Positions 35,201 through 44,400 of a DNA stretch of 64,000 nt are shown piece by piece. The first letter of the stretch is position 1. Every line of letters starts with the position of its first letter. This DNA is from Pectinophora gossypiella (taxonomy: Eukaryota > Arthropoda > Insecta > Lepidoptera > Gelechiidae). The stretch covers positions 191,001 to 255,000 of the forward strand of contig NC_065425.1 of the NCBI RefSeq assembly GCF_024362695.1. The letters run 5' to 3'. The notes under the pieces are model-generated. The model worked only from the letters and a program-made list of their open reading frames with translations, did not search any database and was not told the origin of the DNA. Made by a program: the position numbers and the translations under genes.

Positions 35201-37507
35201 CACTACTCGTGTGCGAGTGGTTTTGCTGCTCTCGTTTATAACCGCGTGGTGTGGGAGAAAATATACGGGATCCTGCCTCAAATTATAAGAATCCAAATTA
35301 ATATAATGACCGTGTCCCAGCTCTACATATTCGTTTATGAACTTACTATATTCTGAGTGTAAAACACTATTTTTATTCAATTTTTTCTCAAGACTTAAGA
35401 ACCTGTACAAAGCTAAATCGAAAGATTCACCTAATGTTTCATTCACATCAGAAATAGGAATTTTTAGTGGTAAGTCCACTTGAAATTTATTATTTTCCAA
35501 TTTCATAGTAGTTTGAAAATTATTTTCTACAATGTCATGTTCTGAAAGTTGCTCCTTATATACCTCAGGTACAGACTCAGTTTGGAAGAAGCTTGCCATA
35601 GTATCATTTAAATTGTTGTCACACTTCGTGCATAAGAGCGATATAAGCTTTGTTACCTCATGCTGGCTTGGTAAAGCACCGCCAATTATATGTCCAAACT
35701 TAGTGTTTAAGATGCGCGGGCCATCCTCGGGCGGAGCGGTAGGTGTCGCGTAGGCGCACGGCTCAGGCCGCAGCGCCGCCGGGCTCGGCAGCAGCGTGTG
35801 GCTCGGCCGAGGCTCGCTCTGCTGGCTCGCCGGAAGCTCCAGTATCTGAAAAAATACGTCGGCACCAATCAGCATGTGTATATCAGATGGTAGGAAAAAA
35901 TCATCGTCAGCCAGCTCTATTCCTGCAGGTATTTTGAACCTGGAAGTGTCAATCTTCTGCTGAGGCAAGCGACATGTTATCGTGTCCACTACGTGGCAGT
36001 TGATGGATGTTTTGTAAGGAGACTTCAATGAATGTATTTCTAATGGGATGGAAAATTTTACACTGCTTTTATTGTCTGTGACTCCTATGATGTGAGTGCT
36101 ATTCTGCACAGGAGCCAATCCCAAGACTTTCACGAGCTTGCTTGTCACCAAGGAAGCTTGGGAGGCAGAATCTAGCACTGCTTTTACATGGACCTCTCTC
36201 TGGTCCTGGGCAATAAGTTTGATGCGAGCTGTGGGGAGTAAAATGTCATTAGATACTTTACTTGAGAGCATAATGACTGGCTCTGTCTTTGAATCGAGAT
36301 GGATCAGTGTGTTGTGGTTTAGCTTGCACTGACCACATCTAAAATGGTATCTACATTTACCCATGTGTTTATTCAAACATGTATTGCACAGCTCTTTTTC
36401 TTTAACAAAGTTAATTCTGTCTACTATAGGTAGGAGTTTAAATTTACTGCATGAAAATATTTTATGTTCTGTGGACTTACAGTAATTGCATGCTGGTTTG
36501 CTTCCCACCGCTGCTACGTTGACTGCCAATCTGGACTGCCTGTTACCATAGGCGTTGCTGGTAGAGGGCTTCGCAGGAGGCTCAGCATTTTCCATTGCGA
36601 GCGCTCTCTTCTCTAAAAATGCCAGCAGCTCCTTAACCGTGGGCTCTGCAGACGTGTCACGCTCCATGTGGTAGGCTCTTCCCGTGTAAGAATCTAATTT
36701 CCGTACCAAAATACAAATTAGGATGGGATCCCAGTTGTCAACGCATGTATTCATGTTTTTGATTGCGGCCAAGTGTTGTCTGACTTGACAAATAAATTCC
36801 CTAAGCTGGGTGGGAGTCGAACGAGATATGTGGGGCAAGTCCAATAAAATATTTACATGTTCATTAATGACCTGAAATTTCTGACAGTACCTATCATCGA
36901 GCATTTTGATTGCTTCATCATAGCTGGCACTGGTGAGTGGTAAGTTTTGAATCAATTTAAGTGGTTCACTGCTTAAAAAGTTTCTCAAATAATGGAGTTT
37001 TTGTATATTGTCAAGCGTGGCATCATTGTGAATTACAGATTTAAACAATTCAATAAATGGTGTATATTCGGAATATTTACCTGCGAATATAGGAATCCCT
37101 AAAGTTGGTAGGTTCACCAATCTTTTAGCTGGAGGAGGCGGAGGCGGAGGCTGCAAAACCTGCTTGCGGGACGCAATTTCCCGATCCAAAATAGAGAGGA
37201 CGGAATACATTTTGTCCTCTGTTGTCGCGATATCTTCCGACATTTCCTCTTTAGGATCTAGAAAGATTATTTCTCTATTATAATTTTCGTATTGTTCATA
37301 AGTCAATAGCACGTTTTTGCGCTTTTCTTCAAGCGTGGCTAACGGAACATCTTTTAACTTATTGACGTCGGATAATGTGGTATGAAAACGTGTCAACGTA
37401 CCTTTATTATAGCCGCGGTTTAACCTAAGTTTGCTTAGTTTTGCAGCTACGTCCTCCTCTCCGTTAGAAACAGACATTTTCACAATGATAACAACGTATA
37501 CACTCAA
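32237..37507 (-). CDS. BEL/Pao Gag-Pol polyprotein, intact frame
   Basis: 1756 codons without interruption. The preferred start is the second Met, codon 11 (37477), because MSVSNGEED followed by KLRLNRGYNKGTLTRF resembles usual BEL starts. Order by rough residue number: Gag-like region 130-300; Cys/His knuckles 340-405 (CNYCKSTEH, CNTCLNKHMGKC, CGQCKLNHN); aspartic protease from about 440 (VLDSASQASLV); reverse transcriptase from about 770 with the YVDD box near 905; RNase H-like region near 1115-1200 (SDSQISLAW); integrase zinc-binding and core 1390-1640 with D, D and E residues visible; C-terminal BEL domain to 1756. It makes the proteins for reverse transcription and integration of the element. 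All catalytic motifs that I can place are present, so the element may be competent. Confidence 0.95.
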   Translation of the reverse strand: MSVYVVIIVKMSVSNGEEDVAAKLSKLRLNRGYNKGTLTRFHTTLSDVNKLKDVPLATLEEKRKNVLLTYEQYENYNREIIFLDPKEEMSEDIATTEDKMYSVLSILDREIASRKQVLQPPPPPPPAKRLVNLPTLGIPIFAGKYSEYTPFIELFKSVIHNDATLDNIQKLHYLRNFLSSEPLKLIQNLPLTSASYDEAIKMLDDRYCQKFQVINEHVNILLDLPHISRSTPTQLREFICQVRQHLAAIKNMNTCVDNWDPILICILVRKLDSYTGRAYHMERDTSAEPTVKELLAFLEKRALAMENAEPPAKPSTSNAYGNRQSRLAVNVAAVGSKPACNYCKSTEHKIFSCSKFKLLPIVDRINFVKEKELCNTCLNKHMGKCRYHFRCGQCKLNHNTLIHLDSKTEPVIMLSSKVSNDILLPTARIKLIAQDQREVHVKAVLDSASQASLVTSKLVKVLGLAPVQNSTHIIGVTDNKSSVKFSIPLEIHSLKSPYKTSINCHVVDTITCRLPQQKIDTSRFKIPAGIELADDDFFLPSDIHMLIGADVFFQILELPASQQSEPRPSHTLLPSPAALRPEPCAYATPTAPPEDGPRILNTKFGHIIGGALPSQHEVTKLISLLCTKCDNNLNDTMASFFQTESVPEVYKEQLSEHDIVENNFQTTMKLENNKFQVDLPLKIPISDVNETLGESFDLALYRFLSLEKKLNKNSVLHSEYSKFINEYVELGHGHYINLDSYNLRQDPVYFLPHHAVINESSKTTRTRVVFDASMNTRSKVSLNDILLNGPVVQRDLFDIVILYRFGDYTFNADIKRMFRGVLVNPEHTSLQNILWREDPSQPIKCIRLDTVTYGLKSSSYLATRCLLELAKQNETNLPLAASIIKNCTYVDDVMVSHSNLNTLLEAKMQLTQLLALGSFELHKWSSNNKQVLSDIPTSLQQLDDIELQKENYNIKALGLSIDVQEDCFVITPPTNMHTQNITKRNILSQISRFYDPLGFVCPIVVKAKVIMQQLWLEKMEWDACPPQHIHDEWVQFSNNLASMDTIKLKRNIQIPSDAEAVQLIGFADASSSTGYGCCVYLRVVHSSGTVETSLLCSKSRINPRTKPLTVPRLELNACLLLAKLITRVHETLTTKIRVDDVYLFSDSQISLAWLKTEVTKLQAYVSNRVRVIQQLTNRWRWLYVNTQENPADLVSRGVDDPRVLASSTLWWNGPAFLQHREYSFNNKIQSPTELPELKPQAEDADHGAVILSCTLDQSQVLDMMIRNISDINKMQRILAYILRFRHNSKPTNTKIRTKFLSSNELQRALLLLIKHEQTVYYNEEIKCLLKGDHIKGALKPLHPFLDEEGVLRVGGRLHNSDIPYTQKHPAILPKQSRLTQLIIRHEHFRLLHAGPKLLLAQINQKYWLVNGIRTIKKVIHNCLVCFRMKANTARQLMGSLPKQRVTASRAFQVVGVDFAGPVQLKNSRIRRATLSKGYICVFVCFTTKAVHLELASDLSTDTFLACFKRFISRRSLPTEVFCDNGTAFVGARNKLADLYKLHGSVDHQTQVQGFASQQGIKFHFIPAYSPVFAGLAEAAVKSSKYHLKRTIEKSILTYEQLNTVLSQIEAILNSRPIMPISSSDIADFSYLTPGHFLVGGPLVSYPEPDITEVPANRLKFWTLVENMKQCFWKAWHKQYLNILQSRPKWRDSLPNITVGSLVIMREPNSAPLYWPMARVTQIFPGGDGKVRALELKTSNGKTYTRSLSSVCILPLE

Positions 37508-38225
37508 TAAATTCTAAATATTCTGTTGTAACACGGAATTACATCAAAATGGCGTGTATAAAAATTGCGTTTACGCTACTAAAAAACTACTGAGTAACGT
37601 CAAACGTACACGACTAAATTAAACAACCTCTTAAAATTAGTAGGAATATATGCTGTCCTTGTTACTTGCGTTGAGAACTACTATCTTGCGTTTCACTCGA
37701 TTTCGTGTACCAATACCTCCTTATTGCGTCGCGTTGGCAGAACTTCAACTTCGACGAATAGGCGATCGCGTTGCTTCTGTGTTCAGCCAATGGCGCGTTG
37801 ACATTTCGCGCTTCGGTCGATGAGCGGTCGATGATGAATTTCCGGTAAAGCGCGGGACGTTTCAACTGTGTATATGGTGAATTCTGAAAATATGCTGCAA
37901 AATCCGACCTTATTTCCTGTAGACACGGGTGACTGTCGCTCGCAGGGAACTTCACCACGACGAAAATGATGACGAAAGACGTAAAATGGCGGCGAAATGA
38001 AATGCGAAATTATCTTGATAGAAATTGTATGAAACGATGTAAATGTTGTAGTTCTTCAACGATGATGAAATATCTTGCTGCACTGTGTATTTTTCTGCGT
38101 GTGCCAAATAGTACTCGTCTTCTCTGCACTGTCGTTAGAAAGCCGAAGTCGAATGTAAATCGCGACTTGATCGCGGCAATCTTCCTCGCAGCTGGCTGAT
38201 TCTTATTACCGGGACGAAGGACCAA
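37508..38225 (-). other. Untranslated leader of the BEL/Pao element
   Basis: 718 bases between the 5' LTR and the polyprotein frame. Short open frames on both strands show no retroelement motif and are not conserved in context, so I treat them as chance. Confidence 0.7.
38208..38225 (-). other. Candidate primer-binding site of the BEL/Pao element
   Basis: Directly inside the 5' LTR the element strand reads TTGGTCCTTCGTCCCGG. A TGG one base after the LTR is the usual start of a tRNA-complementary primer-binding site. I did not assign the tRNA. Confidence 0.55.
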
Positions 38226-38426
38226 TGTGGGCATCTAGCTGTGGTCGATGCTCTGCTTGATGGTAGGTATGGGGAATAACACAGCTGGACAATGTTGACT
38301 GCACTTTTATTAATTTATATTATAAAATGTTTAACACACGATAGGTACACGTTAGTTTCGAGATTCAGAAGGGCAAGTATTGCCATACTTAAAATATGAA
38401 TTACAATTTTGTTGGGGATGCCAACA
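38226..38426 (-). repeat. 5' LTR of the BEL/Pao element
   Basis: 201 bp and the likely promoter of the element, which is transcribed leftwards. It is followed on the plus strand by the target duplication cacat at 38427-38431. Confidence 0.93.
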
Positions 38427-38431
38427 CACAT

Positions 38432-38718
38432 AATAACGGGTTCTTACCGCGTTTAAATGGGGATATGAGACTCCCGATATTTCGACACTGTTGCAAGTGC
38501 CATGATCACGGGATACTACTATTTTGTTGAAATTGTTCTACTGAAATGTTTATTGAGATTACATATCATTTGGTTTCAAACGTGTGTTTTCTTGTAACTT
38601 CCTTAATATAATAAACAAATGAACAAACGTTTTGGTGCCTTTTTTGTCACTGCGCACGAACGAAACTGATGCGGTCTCATAGAGAGCATTCATACGAAAA
38701 ATAATATATACATATAAC
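38432..38718. other. Right half of the MITE target and short spacer
   Basis: The sequence just right of the BEL insertion continues the dispersed repeat (aataacgggttcttaccgcg ... ccatgatcacgggat) that the element interrupted. The rest is AT-rich with no gene seen. Confidence 0.6.
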
Positions 38719-39030
38719 GGCTTCTGTGGTCCAGTGGTTGAGCGTCAGGCTCACGATCCGGAGGTCCCGGTGGGGACATAATATCAAAAAAATCACTTTG
38801 TGATCCCTAGTTTGGTTAGGACATTACAGGCTGATCACCTGATTGTCCGAAAGTAAGATGATCCGTGCTTCGGAAGGCACGTTCAGCCGTTGGTCTCGGT
38901 ACTTACTGATGTGAGTGAGTAATCGTTACATGAGCCATGTCAGGGGCCGTTGGCGGCTCAATAATAACCTTGACACCAGGGTTGCTGAGGTTGGTAATCT
39001 ACCTCACAACCCACACGATAGAAGAAGAAT
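38719..39030 (+). mobile_element. SINE family A, full length
   Basis: The tRNA-like head has an A-box (tggtccagtgg) and a weak B-box. The body contains gatcacctgattgtccg and tccgtgcttcggaaggcacg. The 3' end is cccacacgatagaagaaga. It is the best plus-strand reference copy for the family here. Confidence 0.85.
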
Positions 39031-40640
39031 AATTAACATGACAGCTCGTTACGAAGTATATTTTAAAATCATACGCTCGACACTCAACAATAAACATCAT
39101 TTTTAAACTACAGCAAACGTGTAATAAAACCGAAGGTTGACGTTATCTCACGGCAGAAGAAACCGACAACCCAGTAAAAACCAGCAACCATTAAGGTTGA
39201 AGTCAATATGTTAAGCTGCGGTCGAACATTACCGCGATGTATGGTGTCGCGGCCAGTGTGTCGGCAGGTGACCAGTGGCCGGACTGGTTCGTGGACTGGT
39301 CGCCGAATTATTATACTATTGTCGGCATTCGTTACACTATTGTCGGCATTTTTCTTTTTTGTGACTTTTTTATAGAGAAAACAGGTGTAGATTTAAAGAC
39401 TAATTGAGAAAGTTATACATAAATAAACGTGGAGTCTAAAATTCAATGACAAAAAGGACAAAAATTCAATAAAGTTTTCATCAAGACGAAGTTCGGTTTC
39501 GCTACCCATATCAGAGCCCAAAACAACAACGATCCAGGATAGATACAGGAGTCGCCGTCGCCGGATACGGTTTGGACATGATGATAATTAAGGACACTAA
39601 TAATAATATCACTTTCACATATGCAAATATAACTATTCGCGTCAGAATCTAGTTGGTTAAAACAGGTATATCTAGTGTAGGAATTTAACCTATGATCCAC
39701 TAAGTGTTCCAGGGAAGTGTGCCGTGGAGGTAGTGGGGCTTTGTACCGACGGCTGGTCTATGGTCACTATTGGGCTATGACGTGCTGCCCCGCAGCATAG
39801 CAACCGCCGCTGCTGCCGATAGCGACCAAAATTTATGTGCCTAGATACGCAGATAATCCTCGTACGACAATAAGTTGAAGCCATCGATATAATGCACGTT
39901 TGATGGATATGTTAGAGATATATATTATGACATATTTGCAGCTGAACGCATTTTTTTTTCTTTACTGTTGTAAAATAGTTAGAAGCCGTAGTAGCAGAGT
40001 TGGAAGAACGCTTGACGCATTATGACCTCATAAACGCAGATTTGAATGCCAGCACGGGCCTAAACCAATGATTTTCGGATTTGTTTTCAAATCCATGTTT
40101 GGATCATAAATGATTATCACGTGCTCAGCGGTGGAGGAAACCCACACTCCCGAGAAATGCGTTTCGGAGGTACGTGACCTAACTGTATTGGGCTAGATTT
40201 CCCTTCGCAGGTTGGAAGGTCAGCCAGACAGTCGCTTCTGTAAAAAACCGGACCTATCAAATCTTCAGGTTAGGTAAGCGGATCCTGTGAAAAACGGGAT
40301 AACGATAGAGAGATAATGCTCTAAAAAAATTGAAATAAAACAGTAAGGGTATTAAAATAACAACCTCGGCTTTCTACAGACATCTGGCTCTTGATGACCA
40401 TGCGGTGGTGGTATTCATTGCCCCATATGTCGTGCATTTTACTCTGCTTTCGAGCTTTTTGGCAAATACACACATTTACTTTAAATGTGATTTGCCAAAC
40501 GTGTTGTGGAATTTTAATCTACTTGAAGGAAGAAATAAATAAAATAAAAGATTTATTTATGTAGCTTGCTTCTCAAACGGGGAGCGTCGGTTTGAATCCC
40601 AGTACCGTACTTGCACCAATGACTTATTTATTTATCTTAA
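39031..40640. other. Intergenic stretch left of the small secreted-protein genes
   Basis: I see no protein gene. Around 39985-40315 is a SINE family B copy (atgattatcacgtgctcagc, gagaaatgcgtttcgg, cctgtgaaaaacgggataac). The rest is unique AT-rich DNA. Confidence 0.55.
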
Positions 40641-41066
40641 GTGTAGATTTCACTAACATAGTCTATAATGATAGACGACGATATGGCTAGGACCTGTGTA
40701 TGTGCAATGTCTCCGAGAACGACACGTCCGATAGAGCGAAGTGGAAGAGAAGTACGAAGAAGGCAGACCCCACCATCAGATGGGAATAATAAATGCCAAG
40801 GAGAGAGAGAGAGAGAGACGATATGGCTCACCACCTATCTCATTGGTCTAACAGAAAGCTTGGTGAGGTGTGGGTACTAAACTTATCTGGCGATGGATAT
40901 ACCTTTTTTTTTGACGTGACTTATTGTAGATTTGCCGCAGATGGCATTAACTACTTGGCCGGACAAATGGGGAGCGCTGAAGGCTCTCACCCGGAATGAT
41001 GGATATACCTGTGACCACCCCAAATGAGATAATAGTCATGACCTTATGTTATGTTTATTTTGGTAG

Positions 41067-41144
41067 TAACACTGAAGAGAGAGTAAGCCGTACAAGGCGC
41101 TACACCACGCGCCCTACCACCCGCACTATGAGGATGACGAGTAA
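41067..41144 (+). pseudogene. Degenerate last exon of a third member of the small secreted-protein family
   Basis: The upstream intron sequence (about 40825-41060: ggctcaccacctatc, ttggtctaacagaaag, tgtgaccac) matches the last intron of the gene at 47057-51079, and an AG acceptor precedes the exon at 41066. The exon aligns to 50997-51079 and ends in codons for YHPHYEDDE and TAA. Five bases are lost after the acceptor, so the normal phase reaches a stop after VTLKRE. No earlier exons of this member were found to the left. It is probably the remnant of a third tandem unit. Confidence 0.7.
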
Positions 41145-41260
41145 ATTAACGATTAGGATATCGTCGTGACTGTATGTTATCAGTACTCGAGCTCAATATC
41201 TTCTCAGGTTGGAAAAGAGAGCGTGACAAGTGGCAATAGGCGCGCTAAATTGAAAATTGT

Positions 41261-41417
41261 GTAAATCGAAATATAGTAATAAACGTCTGGACAATAAAAT
41301 GGCGTTTGATTCGGCTCATGGCCGGTACAGCTGCCAACCTCGGTTGCGACAGTCTTACACGCGCGCTCCACGCAGCAGTGCTCCTCAAGTGCAGTCTGAG
41401 TGCTCCCCGTGGTCGAC
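41261..41417 (+). promoter_or_regulatory. Conserved upstream/5' UTR region of secreted-protein gene 1
   Basis: 157 bases that differ from 46900-47056 at about seven positions, although the sequence further upstream of the two genes is unrelated. They contain ataaaatggcg, a possible TATA-like ATAAAA. An upstream ATG at 41299 opens a 46-codon frame that overlaps the main ATG in another phase. The promoter call is inference from conservation and position. Confidence 0.5.
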
Positions 41418-44400
41418 ATGCGAGGACTCGTGTTCATGATGGTGGCCGCTGTGAGTACCTAACTGAACAATACAGGGTGTTAGTGACACGTTCAGACCAT
41501 TCTTCTAAGTAGACCATCATCCTGACGTCCTCCGTGGCCCAGTGGTTGAGCATTGGGCTCCTGATCTGGAAGCCCCGGGTTCGAATCTCGGTAGGGACAT
41601 ATCACAAAAATCACTTTGTGATCCCTAGTTTGGTTAGGACATTACAGGGTGATCACCTGATTGTCCGAAAGTAAGATGATCCGTGCTTCGGAAAACACGT
41701 TAAGCAGTTGGTCCCGATTACGAATTACTGATGTAAGTACGTAGTCGTTACATGACCCATGTCAGGGGCTTTTGGCGGCTCAGTGTCAGCACCAGGATTG
41801 ATGAGGTTGGTATTTCACCTCAAAAATGTCAAATACATGCTTTGAGGTTTACGCGGTTATTGTCATAATTAAAACACATCACACCAGGTTCTTACCGCGT
41901 TAATCAGGGATATGAGACTCCCGATATTTCAACACTGGTTCAAGTGCCATGATCATGCGATACCAAAAGTACGGCTTCTGTTGCCATTACCAATTTTCCG
42001 ATCTATGGCTTTGTACAACTCAAGCTGTTGTCAATGCTTACAGGCGGCGGGAGCACACCAAAGAGAACTGGAGTCGGAGAAGAGCGTAGAGGGGACGGGG
42101 GCGACCAGGGCGGGGGCGACAGGACCGCCACCACCCGAGGGAGCTGTGGTCGGTGAGTCTCATAATCAGTTACGAAAACGGAATTTTCTTCGCTCTTATA
42201 TGGCTGCGATGCTCTACTATACGTAGTAATAACCTATTACAATAATTAATTAACTCTTTAATTTTTTTTGCATTCTAACCAGTAACACTGTTACTCGATG
42301 GACCAACTAGTGACAGACAGCTCATCATCATCATCATCAGCCCATTAACGTCCCCACTGCTGGGGCACGGGCCTTCCCTATGGATGGATAGGGAGATCGG
42401 GCCTTAAACCATCACGCGGGCCCAGTGCGGATTGATGGTTATTAACGACTGTTAATTCAGCCGGGACCAACGGCTTAACGTGCCTTCGAAGCACGGAGGA
42501 GTTCGAGATGAAAACTTTTTTTTGTGGTCACCCATCCTAACCGGCCTTTGCGAAAGTTGCTTAACTTCAACAATCGCAGACCGAGCGCGTTTACCGCTGC
42601 GCCACCGAGCTCCTCACTGACAGTGACAGACAGCTAGTAGTGGGATATTGATGGCAATTCGAGCGGATTTTAGTTCAACAACTCTAAAACCAGTGCCCTC
42701 CTTCACGATAAGTGCAAGAAAAAGATAGAGCTAGTCTTAGTCCTGTCAATTAAGTTGCTGTATGCCCGAATCCGCACTATTACCATAGAATAAGGAATAA
42801 TACTACTTATAGAACGGCAACTCTCCGCTCCCCACCAGCGGCTGAGCTAGGTTTACTTCACCCCTCCTCGAACATAGACTTAAATCGTATGGCGCCAGAC
42901 GTCACACACACAGATGCGCGTGTATGATAATGTCAATGTGTGGTGTCTGTGTAAAACGAAGTTATTTATATGAAGTGTCCGTAGTGTGCTATTATGGTAA
43001 TACCACTGCTGGTTGCAGAACAAGACCTAAGCTAAGTTAGTTTCAACTTAGCTTGCATGGCACACGAAAGTTGTGAGTTGTGAACTATGCACGCACTTTG
43101 CAAACTGAGTCACCTAAGCAAAGCTTAAATTAACTTAGATTTTGGTTAAGCTTAAAAAATAAGTAATAATATATAAAGCTTCTAAAGCGAAAGTTGATGG
43201 TAGGGCTGGCAGAGGAAGACCTAGAAGGACTTACATTGACCAAATTGGAGATGTCCTTAGACAAGGTTAAGTACGATCTACTCTGAACCGGCGTGCGTGT
43301 ATGAAGCGATTGATGAATGTGGAGGAAGCAAGAGAAGTGTGTCGGGATCGAAGCAATTGAATATGGTTATGTATGTTGGTTAAGCTTCTTTCTTTGAACG
43401 CAGACACCTGACATCGCTGAGGTTTGCTGCAGTACTCATACTGTTGCTTTTTACAGACAAAGACGTCGAACGGGGCGGACCCGTGCCTTGTGAGTACATA
43501 ATACACATGGATATTTCCTAAGTTGGATCTTCTTCTACCGTGTTGTGAGGTCGATTACCAACCCCATCAACCCTGGTGTCTGGTGGAAGTTGGATGAACT
43601 GCGTGATTATGATTATGATTGCGTGGACATACAGTCACACGCATTTAGATGGTCACACAGACTGATCCGCGACGCCAAGCCACTCACCGTAAAGACACTC
43701 GCCGTAGCGGGAATCGCCGTTCGACGAGTAGCTGTCAACGTCATAATTAATTTATAATTACGATTATTGTGCGTTGGGCGTTAGATCGCGTGATATCGTT
43801 CAAAGCTCTGGACTACGGAGGTTGTCTGTGTGATATAAGTAATAAAAAAAAAAAACAATCTTGAACTATTGTTCTATATACTATATTGAGTGTCTGTTTG
43901 TCCGTTGGCAGGGTACAAGGTGACGCACCGCTGCACGGAGTTCCTCAACCTGACACACTCGCGTGAGTGTTGTACTTCTACGCTTGTACTAGCTACGTAC
44001 TAGGTACTGACTCAGTACCGAAAATACCGGTTCTCGACACTCCACTAGCCTTCCACCCGCGTGGATTTCAGACATTGCCACATGATTTTTTCCGCCACCA
44101 TTTCATCGAGTGTAACGTAATTAAACTTGTTGAAGGTGAATTATTTTTTAAAAGAATATAGTGTATTCGAGCTCTGAGCTGGTGTGCGCATGGAAAACGC
44201 AAAAGGCCGCTCCCTTTGCATTTACCAGCTGAGAATCAAAATCAAAAATCTGAGAATCAAAAACTCTCGGTATGTCAAGGGAGCAAGCTACAGAGATTTC
44301 AAAAGACCATGAGGATGATAGGATTGGAAGAAGAGAAGAGCGATAATATTAAGTCCTCATAGGGAATGAAACCCTAACCTCTTTAACATTTCAGAGGAGC

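Larger units (their letters stand above)
31612..38426 (-). mobile_element. Full-length BEL/Pao LTR retrotransposon, 6815 bp
   Basis: Two 201-bp LTRs (31612-31812 and 38226-38426) bracket one long minus-strand frame. On the element strand the ends are TGTTGGCATC and GATGCCCACA. The target duplication is cacat (31607-31611 and 38427-38431). The target was itself a dispersed MITE-like repeat: the flanks joined without the insert read aaagcacataataacggg, as in the copy near 4003-4020. The LTRs showed no difference on reading, so insertion is recent. The left half of the element is inside duplication block 2. Confidence 0.95.

Noticed and set aside
37662..38234. Short frames right of the BEL polyprotein
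   Set aside because: They lie in the untranslated leader of the element and partly in its LTR, with no retroelement motif.
38719..38790. tRNA gene
   Set aside because: The A-box and B-box belong to a SINE head. The sequence does not fold as a complete cloverleaf and continues into a SINE body found many times in the window.
42530..42600. 5S rRNA gene
   Set aside because: Only the internal promoter words match. The 5' and 3' stems are missing and the piece is embedded in a SINE with target duplications.
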